In this document: positions 24,901 to 35,886 of the stretch, in pieces | Numbering within the stretch: position 1 is the stretch's first letter | Layout of the letters: each line of letters opens with the position of its first letter | Assembly: GCA_025084515.1 (NCBI GenBank) | Contig: JAJAGP010000567.1 | Location: 226,501 to 290,500 of the forward strand | Source of the DNA: Ancistrus triradiatus | Lineage: Eukaryota > Chordata > Actinopteri > Siluriformes > Loricariidae | DNA length: 64,000 bases | Direction: 5' to 3' | The notes under the pieces: generated by a model | What the model was told of the DNA's origin: nothing | The model's input: only the letters and a program-made list of their open reading frames with translations | Databases searched by the model: none | Position numbers and translations under genes: made by a program

Positions 24901-25269
24901 CATTTATGGAGGCACTTGATAACAGAGAAAGTCATGCATTTAGTCATATCACAAAATGCTCTGTGGAATATTTTTTCTTTATTTATTAATAATAAGAAAA
25001 CGCTGTATTAAATTGAAGAACATTGCAAAATAGAAGGCTTTCCCCTGGTGGTCTCCTCTTTTGAGATTCTGCTCCATGTTGACCTGATGCATCAGTTCCC
25101 AACACCTCCCCAAAAGTTGGATTCAGGTCCAGTGACTGAGAAAGCCCCTCAAAAGCATGGACGTTTGAGGTGATTTTAGCTTCGTGACATGGCGCATCCT
25201 TGAGAAGATGAGTACATTGTGGTCATGAAGGGGTGCATGTGGTCAGCACCATTACTCATATAGGCTGTG

Positions 25270-26430
25270 GTACTCACTCAGTGACTGACTGGTATTAATG
25301 GGCTCAGAGAGCGCCAAGAAAACATTCTCTATAAAATTCAACCACCTCCACCAGCATGGGGTGGATTTTAAGCTTTTAAGTGGAAGGCAACACAAGTATT
25401 CCTTTGAAAACTTAAGAGTTAAAGGCTTGTAGGATGGGCTTGGTGCCCTCATCAGTTTTTCCACAAGAGTCTCTCCTTGTCAGGATTTACCTTTGATAAT
25501 GGTTACTGTAGCTGATTAACTCCACACCTAACTCCAGCCTTAACCTCAGCAACCAAAGGGAAAGCTTTGACTCTCCTGATTTTCAAATGAAGGCTTCAGC
25601 CACTGATTGACTGATATTAATGAGTCCAAAGAGCGCCATGAAAACACTCTAAATTCGGCCACCTCCACCAGCCTGGGGTGGATTTTAAGCTTTAAAGTGG
25701 CCTGGCAACCCAATTTTCCCTTTAAGCCCAGTTACAGAGTAAAGGCTTTTATGATGGGGTTGTCAGTACTTACACCTTTGATAATGATTACTGTTATCTA
25801 ATTAATCCTACACCCAACTCAAACCTTAACCTCTGTAACCAAAGGGAAAACCTTCGGCACTTCAGGGTTTTCAAATTAGAGTTTCAATCAATGATTGATT
25901 GATATGAACAGGTCCAAAGAGCGCCAAGAAAACATTCTCCACACCATTCGGCCACCTCCACCAGCCTGGGGGTGGATTTTAAGCTTTAAACTGGCCTGGC
26001 AACCCAATTTTTCCTTTGAGCCCCTTGCCAATTTTTCCGACTCCCTCTGTCAGTATTTACCTTTGATAATGATTGCTGTATCTGATTAATTCCACACCTA
26101 ACTCAAAGCTTAACATCCAACAACCAGAGGGAAAACTTTTGGCACTTTTGGTTTTTCAAATAAAAGCTTCAGTCAATGATTGATTGATATTAATGGGTTT
26201 AAGGAGTGCCAAGAAAACGTTCTCCACCAGCCTGGGGTGGATTTTAAGCTTAGAAGTGGCCTGGCAACCCAATTTTCCTTTGAAAACGTAAGATTTAAAG
26301 GCTTGATGGGCGATCATGATTACTGTTGCTAATTCATTCCACACCTTACTCAAACCTCAACCTCAGTGACCAAAGGAGAAATTTGGCCCTTTTGGTTTTT
26401 CAAATAAAAGCCGTTTTCTCTTGTGAGGAC
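25270..26430. repeat. Tandem array of about four units of roughly 290-320 bp
   Basis: AGCGCCAAGAAAACATTCTC or close variants occur at about 25313, 25632, 25918 and 26203. Each is followed by CCTGGGGTGGATTTTAAGCT and later by CTTTGATAATG...GATTA, CTCAAACCTTAACCTC and CAACCAAAGGGAAA. Spacing is 319, 288 and 285 bp. Units are diverged from each other. Intergenic between the phosphatase promoter and the ap2a1 3' end. Confidence 0.85.
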
Positions 26431-28579
26431 CAGCAGAATAACAATGTATGGTTTTACTATCCTTGTGGGGACATTTGGCCCTCTACAGGACACAGACAGA
26501 AGAGAGGAGGCTCGGTGGAGTATATGGCATAGTTTTACTTTCACATTATTCAGTACAGAGTAAATTTGATCTAACACAGGTATCTGACAGGTTGAACACC
26601 GATACACTGGGGCTGCATTAGCTAGCGGATACTGCATAGACACACACCCACACGCTCACACACACAAACACACACTGACAATAATCCTGAACTACAAATG
26701 AGAAAATCCCATTGACGTGTCACATCAGTGGTGCACTCAGGAACGCATAGTGACTCTTCATTGAACTAAAATGACCCACCCACACCCTCACCACACACAC
26801 ACACACACACACACTCGTTCGATCGGCCGCCTCGCCTCATAACGCAGACGCTGTACTTGTGATTGACAGCTGGTAGCTGCTTGCTTCAGATTTGATCCGT
26901 TAGTGTTCAACAATAAGTGCTGTTTAGGGGACCGGACTGCAGCACGGGACAGTGAGCGCTCTATCGTGGTCTGTTCAGGAGGAGGCTCCTTTTATGGAAT
27001 CAAAGTGACATTTGGAAGGCAGTAAGTACGTCAAGTATTTTGGACGGATTCGAAAAGCACTGGAGATGTCCTTCTAAATAAAAGGCTTCCCTTCTTCATC
27101 TTTAATTAACGGAAAATAAAAGGAAAAGTGCTGCTGAAACTGGCAGTTTGAGAGATTTTGACCTGTGCAGGTTTCAACCCTTCCAGCAGGGGTCGCAACA
27201 GAGATAGTGATAACGGTACTGGCCACAGCTGAGATAATAGGTGCCACAGTAGGACCCTTAAACCACAAATGCTTGGCTTGTGGCAGTTTACATTACAGCC
27301 TTTGCCAAATTAAGAGAAATAGTTAAGCGATTAAATCATACGTTGGCATGATGTAACCACGTTAAGCTAATGGGCAATTAATCAGGAGACCGAGTCCGAG
27401 TCGGTACCTCATCTCCGGGCCCTAATCATCTCTGCTCTCTGGTCCTCCGGGTCTGGTGGAACACCAGTGATCCCTGGTACCAGCCTTCCACTAATCAAAC
27501 CCGCACTGATTTACCTTCAGCACTGATCAAAATAATATCACCCAAAAAAAGCTTCACTCCCCCCATTCTGAAGTGCGAAACGACCGGCCTCCGTCCCGTC
27601 TGCTGCAACCTCAACGCCCGCTTAGTCCACGTACGAAGGATGGAATGGAATGTCCAAAAACCGAAGGCGGAAAGTTCGGAAACACGTCGACGACGCCACT
27701 CAAGACTAACACAAACACAACCGAGAAGGGCATTCGTTGTTTTTTTTTACATAATGCTTCGATATATTTATAGATAGAATTTTTCATAAACTTCACGTGA
27801 TGAGTTAGCCTCTCCATGCCTCGTCCGGCACTCACTTTAGGGAACCTCGCTGCAGGTTTTCCACTGACATGGCGCCCACGGGGAAGGGATCGTGCAAAAT
27901 ATGACTAGGGCTGGGTATCGTTTGCATTTTATCGACTCCAGAATGAAAACGTTAAAAAAATTATCTGCTTGATCCCAGACAGGACTGCGGGAGAGCCAGT
28001 GCCCAGCCAGCGACACAGGGTGCAAGGTAGGAAACACCCTAGACAGGGCGCCAATCCACCGTGGATCAGGTGTGTATGTGTATATATATATATATATATA
28101 TATTGATATTGCAACAAAAGTAATATTTTTCAGGGTAGAGCCAGACGTCCGAGCGCCTCTGATCGTCCATCTTCCACTAGTTTATCCAAAGCAGCTCAAA
28201 GCAAAAGTACCTGATCACACAGGTGAGTCCTTGCGGATCAGGCCTCCTTCATACAGAGGCATCTTTACACCCAGCATGAAATGCCTTAGGAGGAACCGAT
28301 AAGGAGAACAAAACCCTTTTTAACAGGAACCCAGTGCTTGGAAGTTTCGATTTAGGTTTCGATACCCAGCTCGAAATACAACACGACGACCTTACTGACA
28401 GTTTAAACAGAGCTGAAGCGAACGGGAGCCACAGACTCAGCAAACAAAAGTGGTCCAAGGGGTGTTCTATGCTGAGTGTACATTTTATGCTTCCAGTTAT
28501 TAAAGGGGACCAGATGTAAAAGGTTACTTTTGGTTCGACACCATGTCGGTGGAAAAGACGCGTCATGACGTCCCTTCAG

Positions 28580-28581
<2 letters not shown>

Positions 28582-28624
<43 letters not shown>
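28582..28624. repeat. (CA)n microsatellite
   Basis: About 21 CA units, intergenic or in the ap2a1 3' UTR. Confidence 0.98.
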
Positions 28625-28626
<2 letters not shown>

Positions 28627-28762
28627 GAGTGCTGAAGGCTGCCCAGAGGAGGAAGGTTAGTGATTCTTTTAGCAAGTGTCTTTTCTTTAGTGTATTCAGA
28701 CTGCAGTGTTATAACGAACCGACATGGAATGTTCCACCACTTATGTGCAGCTGGATGCATAC

Positions 28763-28763
28763 G

Positions 28764-28815
<52 letters not shown>
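28763..28815. repeat. (GT)n microsatellite
   Basis: About 25 GT units with one GC; lies 140 bp from the CA tract at 28582 in inverted sense, so the two could pair. Confidence 0.97.
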
Positions 28816-28817
<2 letters not shown>

Positions 28818-29316
28818 CCCAACACGTCTCAGGAATGCTTTATAGGCCGAAATGTTGTGGAATACACAGTACCAGAGAGAGGAGGCGGAGTTTCTCTTTC
28901 TCTATCCCTCCTTTCCCTCTTCCCGTGAGCCACGGCACACACACCAGCTGTCAACACAAGCACAGGTCAACAGGCAGAACTGAACATCTAACCACAATCC
29001 CATTCACACACACACTTGCTGTCATCTGCACACGCGCACGAACAAAGGCAGATGGACGCTCCCGTTCCACTGCTCACACACAGGTAAACACCGATAAAAA
29101 CAAGAATGGTAGCGCTGATGATGATGATGATGATGATGATAATATACAATAATCAGAATTAGGACAGTAATAGGGCTGCCGTGGGCCAGCAGCTGCTTTT
29201 CCCTTATGTATGAATGAACGAATGAAGATTGTTCCGGGTCCCGGAGGGGGTGGAACGCTGGTCTGGTCTCGGTTCTAGAACGTGATGGTCCGCGCACTGG
29301 TTCTGGAATCCGCGCT

Positions 29317-30066
29317 CTAGAACTGTTCTGCCAGGAGGTCGCACAGACGCTTGGAGACGGTGTCCTTACTGCTGCGCAGAGTCAGCCGGTACATCTGAGG
29401 AACGCGGGGCATTAAAGACAGGAGTTACACAGGGACAGGGACGTACAGACACAACAAATGGACAGACGGACAGAGACAGACAGAGACATGGACGGATAGA
29501 GACAGATGAACGGAGATAGAGAGACATGGATGGACAGACAGAGAGATATAGACAGACATGGACAGAGACGAGACAGAGGGATAGAGATTTAGACAGGCGA
29601 ACATAGACAGACAGAGAGAGAGAGACACAGACATTGACAAAGAGACAGAGGCATAGATAGAGAGACAAAGACATGGACAGATGAACATAGAGACATGAAT
29701 AGAGACAGACAGAGGCATATACAGATAGACAGACAGACAAACAAAGAGATCGAGAGAGACGAACAGACAGGCAAATGAAGAGACAGACAGACAGGCAATC
29801 AGACAGAGGCAAAGACAAACAGAAACACAGACGGACAGAGATAGACAGACAGAAACATGGACAGAGACAGAGACGAACATAGACAGAGAGACATGAACAG
29901 AAAGACAGAGATAGAGACCGATGAGGAGAGAGACACAGACAGAAACAGAGACAAACAATCAGACATAGGCAAAGACAAACAGACAGAGACAGACGGACAG
30001 AGACATGAACAGACTGAGACAGATGAACATTGACACAGACAGAGAGACACAAATGAAGAGACAGAC

Positions 30067-30123
<57 letters not shown>

Positions 30124-30264
30124 GACAAGTAGACAAACAGAGACATGGATAGACAGACAGAAAGATCTAGACAGAGACAGACAGACAGAGACTGATATAG
30201 ACAGACAGAAGCATAGAGACACAGACAGAGAGAGACCCACAGAGTCTCTCTCTCTGTCTCTCAT

Positions 30265-30351
<87 letters not shown>

Positions 30352-30935
30352 CTTAAGCTTACATGTGGCTTTAGTAATCAGCATGCCCTGTTAAACACTT
30401 AGAGACATGCTGATTGGACACGGTGGCCTTGTTGACATTTCACACACACAGGCAGAGAAGCAGCCAGTCTTAACGTGTAATACGAATAAAGGCTGCTTTA
30501 ATTTCATCTAAATCCAAGGCATGACTGTGCAGCTCAACATGAAGCCACTCGGATAGAGCTGGTGCATTTTGAACAGATGATCAGTACCGGTGATTTAAAG
30601 ACTTGAACTGTAATGAGGACACACCAAGCATTCCTTCATGTTTCTTGATGGCAACTGACCAGAGAACTAGACATACCAAAATCGGGAGTAGAAGGGGAAA
30701 AATACACCCCCCTCGTAAAAATGACACGAGCCATCATCATTCAGTTTAAAGACTGACGCCACGAAAATCATTTAAAAGGTGCAGGGAGTAAAGGAGCAGG
30801 AGGATCAGACAGAACTGCATGAGGAAGCACAGGCACACAGAGGGCGTGTCAGACTGCTGACACCGGGCTCTACTAGTGCACGACAGGACCGGACTGTTAC
30901 CTGCTCCCCAGGCTTGTGGCGCAGCAGCAAACAGA

Positions 30936-30968
<33 letters not shown>

Positions 30969-33900
30969 CAGTGAGACAACACACACACAAACAGAGCACA
31001 GAGGAAAGGCGTAACGGATAACCTGAATATACCTGAGCTTGTCCATTGGGTTCGAGTCTCAGCAGACACCCGACCTGCTGGGCCTTGGTTTGGACCACTC
31101 CAGCACACACAAAGTTCTCGGGGTTCGGATCCACGTTCTCCAGCAGTGCCGTGCCCAGTCCCAGCAGCTACAAACAAACATAACGTTGTAGATGTCCTCA
31201 ACCTGCGCTTTATTGTAGATAAGCAAATCGAACCCTAGTACATTTACTTATTTATCTAAAGTAAATCTCATGAGGGAGGCAGTGAGTGCGTTTCCATGCA
31301 CCGATCATAGTCGGATTTCTGCAGTTATTACTTCTGATTGTTCAGGTGCTCATGTATACAGCATGCTCTCTACAAATCAGAGAGAGAGCCGGATTTTATC
31401 CCGGTAACAGGATGACTCACAGCACGTATACCAGTTACAATCGGTGTTTGACTGCGCATGTGCGCGAGCCTTCCACCACCGCTGCCAGATCCATGTATCC
31501 TAAAGACCTGGCTTTATTTGGCCATTTCTTCTCACCAGATCTGGTAACCCAGATTTAAAAGTGCCACGGAATTAAAGGCAGAAGAAAACGCTGAAACCAT
31601 CTGCAATTCCAACTGCAGAACGGAAAGTATGCGTATGGGGAAATGACACAGGATTGCGCCCTCTGGCGTTCAAAAAACGCACTTAGCCCCTAAGGTTGAA
31701 GCATATCGCTGAAGGACAATTTTTAAGGGACCCCAACCCTAATCTTAAATAAGTATTTGCTTCTGATTACACAGCACACGCACTAATCAGCTGGTCAAGC
31801 CTGAAACGTTTGGACTAAAAATCAGTTCACAAGCTTTTCGTGCTCGGACTGCACAGTTCTCTTACGGCCAATCGGCTACCCTATCCAGCTGTACCCATCA
31901 GATCTCGCCTCTGGCCCTATACTGATACCATGGATCGGGTCACCCCTAGCTCTGGAACTCCGAGCACACAAAGCCTTGTGGGTGACCGACCTTACCTTAG
32001 CTTTGATGACTTCCGTGTCCATGGCGTGGTTTGCCTTGAAGATCTTTTGTGCTTCTTGCTGAGGCCTGAGACAGAAGAGTTTCGTACATTTGTTACATAA
32101 CACGCCCACGCACTTTTTCCTCCGCCTCCATCTACTCTCTCACACACACATACACATAAACACACACACTCACTGGCTGAGTTGTTTCCAGCGCAGAAAG
32201 AAGTCGTTCGAGGCCATCTCGGTTGGCTGGAAGAACTTGTTAATGGTGACAGGCAGCTTGAGCGTGAGGTTCTGCAGGGCCCCGCCGTACCTGAAACAAA
32301 GCCGCAGGTGTGCCAGCTGCGGTTAGGCTTACCAACACTCAAGACCCAGGCTGCTTGAAGTCTGACGGTTTCCATTTTATTTTCTAGCCGGTAACTGCAT
32401 ATATAACTAAGCTCAGCGACATCAGACATTTTGCTTTATGAGAAACATAAAAAAACTCAAATATCCATATGGAAATATATAATAAATATTGGGCATAATA
32501 ATGGCTAAAACTAATATCGGACCGATGCCGATATATCGGCCGCCAATATATCGTGCATCACTAGTATATTTATATTAGACTTTCCAGGCAGGTATAAAAC
32601 TGCTGTTAACATATGTAGAATTCTTCTAGCTGGAAATAAGAGAAAGGATCAACTTCCATACAAATTGGGGCATTCTATCTTAAGATAATTCAAATTCCAG
32701 AATCTTCAGTCAGACTTCTCTCATATTTCACCCCGATATCGGCGACACCGGGCATTCGTTTATGGTTATCTGTCAGCAATGAGTCGCCGTTTGCGCCCTA
32801 TAAGTGCCCTGAAAGAGTATAGGATGGGGTTTTTGTCTTTCTAAAACACTTACATGAACACGGACCATGAGCCTACATTTAAACACACTGATGTTCTAAA
32901 GTTCCTCTTCTCCAAAGAGCAGAGAAAGTCTCAGTTTGTAAGCTTTTTCACTAGAACACCCGAGATGCGTACGCAAATAAGAAACCAGCACTTTGTGGAC
33001 TGGTCATAAAGCCAAGGGCGCACGAGTGGTACCTGAACTTAATGTTGAGAAGCGGCGCTTCGATGAAGTCAGCCAGACACTCGATGTTGATGACCTGCTG
33101 CACTTGAGCTCCACCTTCCACCAAGGGATCCACCGGCTTCAACTGAACATTCAGCTGTGGGTTCAGTCAAGGAAACACTCGTGCTCAAATGATCACTGAC
33201 TGAACATAGCCTGGATCTTCACTGTGCTGTCAAACATCTCCACGATGCCATACGCAAACGCCATCTTCCGGCACCGACCTCAGCAGCTTAAAGTTTAAGT
33301 GCGCTTGTTTAAGCTCAAACACCAAGTTTAAATATACCTGTACATCTGCAGTCTTATAAACAACAGATCTTGCTTAAAGTGGGGGGAAATTCATGTATCT
33401 GGCACCACTTCAGCGCCTCACAGTGGTGGTGCGAATGCAAACCAAAAAGACGCCTGGAATAAATGTAGTTCTTGGGGGAGCTCCTCGAAATGTTTGGTGC
33501 GAAAGCACCCATCGTATCAGCAGCAGTCTGCTCCAAATCCCAGAGGAACCCCACACACTCTCAGGGTGCCAGCTGCCCTTTAATCAGGCAGACTCAACAT
33601 GTGGGTGTGTATTGGCAGCAAAAACAACACAGAGCTCAAAACCACTGCAGGTTGCACAAACGCAGCTTGGAGACGACTTCAGAAGGTAGCCGTGGGGAAA
33701 GGATATGAGACTGCAGCTCTCCTGGGCAGCTGACTGTGGTCGTGAAGCTGACGAATTGCACCGATGTCTTATTGCCATAGAACAAGTACATCCGCCCTGT
33801 CAGAGACACAGCGGCACTGGCATTTAATTACACCCCTATCACCAAGTGTGAATAATAGTACCACCTGCTAAGTTACTCACCCAGATTCTGGCGGTACTCG

Positions 33901-35833
33901 GATTTAATGCCGATCTGAAGCAGCTGATTCTCAAACAGAACGCCATTATTCTTGCACACAAACCTACACGGCAGAGAGAGCGGGCAGTGAGCCTGGCAGG
34001 GCGGATGTTAAGATGGAACAAAGGCATTTTCTGGTCCAGTCATAGGTGCTGGAGATGAACAGACCTTGATTTACGCATGGATATCTTAAGTCATGTAATG
34101 CACATTCATTCACCTGTACTTTTCATATCTGCACTGAACACGACTAAGCACTATGAGTTACTTTACTAACCGGTGGAATTGAGACTATTAGCAGCATTGT
34201 GGCACAGCCAGTCTTTTAGAGACATGCAGCAGTGGTTCCTCTGTTATGCCTTTGAATCAATACTCCAGTTTATTGCTGTTCTTATGATATACTCTTAAGC
34301 ACACGTTTCCCATGACCCCTCGGGTGCTTTCGGACTTTCTGCAGTTATTGGCTGCATGCAAACCCAGTCAATGCTACTGTAACCTGTGGTAAAAGGTTAG
34401 CTAAACAACGTAACACACACAAGCCCCTGACGAGCCCTAACACAATCCAGGACGAGTGAGGAGCAAACGAGACAAACTGTGAGTAGGGAACATGGGGATA
34501 CTATAAAACACTAAAACACAACCGGTTGCTCCGTGAGCAGATGTAAGAAGGGGGCCAGAGTGTGGCTCTTACTTGTTAAGCAGCTCTTCTGACTCAGGCA
34601 GAGGAGGAGCAGGGTCTTCAGAGGCCACAGAGGGAGGAGCAGAGCTGAGAGCCACGAGTGAGGGAGGCACGGAGACGTAAAGGAGGAAGACCCCCCGCAG
34701 AGACGGGCACAGAGTTTAGAAACGGATGCATGAGATTACGGGACAGAATCCAGGAAGGGAAGGAGCAGCCAAAGAAGAGCCGAAGCATTGATGCGAAAGA
34801 CGTTGGAGGGAGAGAAGAGAGCAGTGCGGTTAGTGCCAGTCCCAACACAATTCCACTTATTAATGTTAGGCTTCCAACACAACACCACACGACACAGCAC
34901 GGCACAAAAACACACTGCTGTTCAGCATCGACAGTACACACCACTGTAATGTTAACACTAATGATAATACTACTAATAATAACCAACTTCTGTCAGAACG
35001 CCATTAGTCAGGTCCCCACTGAGTTTCACCCTATAAACTAATGACAAAAGCATTTATTCCCTCAATGTGAAATGGACAAAAAGATGCAGCGTTTCCAGAC
35101 ACCAATAAAGAAGTATAAAAAATATTATATTCATTTTTTTTAAGAAAACAATACTAATATTATAATTTAGGAAAGCCAAAAATCAATATCTTAAATCACA
35201 GCTTTCATGCGTCTTGTACTTTTCCTCAATAAATAAGATTTGGTTCAGGTGATCCCCTAATCAGTACCTTGTGAGGTACACAGAGTTCAAGAGATACTTT
35301 ACTGGAACTGCTGACGGACATGCAAATATGCATGGTCTCAAATTCTCCAGAGCTGTACACGTTTGAATTTTGCTTCCGGCTGCTACGTTAGCTCAAAACG
35401 GACATGATATTTCAGCTGCAGTTTATTAAGCAGCTTGCTGGAAACAAATCCATCAAACTGCTGCCCGGGAGTAGAGTCACCGCCCCTTTGGGCCTGTGGA
35501 TGTGCCCCTGGATGGAGGCCCCACGGAAGACAGAGGACCTGTTAAAAGGACTACAGCTCACATCTGGCTTGGGACGGGCTAGGGATAGAGTAGTAGGGAG
35601 GAGGTGGAATATGTGGGCAGGGATAGGGATGACCTGCGCCTCTTCCCACACCGACCCTTCACAAGGGTTCGAATTCCTCGAATGGAAACCCGTCTAATGG
35701 CGGTCACACGATCTGCATAGTGACAACCACTGGCCTCTTACTCCGAGTCACCAGGACCCTCGGCCAGTAAGGAGTCAGAGCCCTCAGTGGGAGGTTCCAG
35801 ATCTCTGCCATCGTCCGATGACAAAAGAGGACG

Positions 35834-35886
<53 letters not shown>

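Larger units (their letters stand above)
26440..29316. other. Region 3' of ap2a1 (3' UTR plus intergenic)
   Basis: Contains the ap2a1 3' UTR (length unknown), CA/GT tracts, a (TA)n at 28080-28101 and a GAT repeat at 29117-29142. No exon of another gene is recognisable. The proximity of GAT and CA repeats to the ap2a1 stop makes the 3' UTR highly repetitive. Confidence 0.45.
29317..33963 (-). other. ap2a1: ap2a1 exons 14-20: appendage (ear) domain
   Basis: Residues from about 740 to 971 form the appendage that binds DPF/DPW-, FxDxF- and WxxF-type motifs of endocytic accessory proteins. Exon 14 starts [18 protein letters not shown], exon 15 [15 protein letters not shown], exon 16 [14 protein letters not shown]. 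Exon 17 holds FFLRWKQLS, whose Trp corresponds to the ligand-binding Trp of the platform subdomain. Exon 19 carries [10 protein letters not shown] and exon 20 ends LCDLLAEQF. Exons 15 and 16 are joined by an AT-AC intron. Confidence 0.92.

Noticed and set aside
25270..26430. Regularly spaced repeats, considered as a CRISPR-like array
   Set aside because: Units are about 290 bp and diverged along their whole length, with no short identical repeats or unique spacers, in a eukaryotic genome.
29366..30146. 256-codon and overlapping Leu/Ser/Cys/Val frames on the minus strand
   Set aside because: They come entirely from the degenerate GACA/GATA repeat in the last ap2a1 intron.
34618..35041. Overlapping 122- and 127-codon ORFs near ap2a1 exon 13
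   Set aside because: They overlap the hinge exon in other frames and continue into intron sequence; shadow frames.
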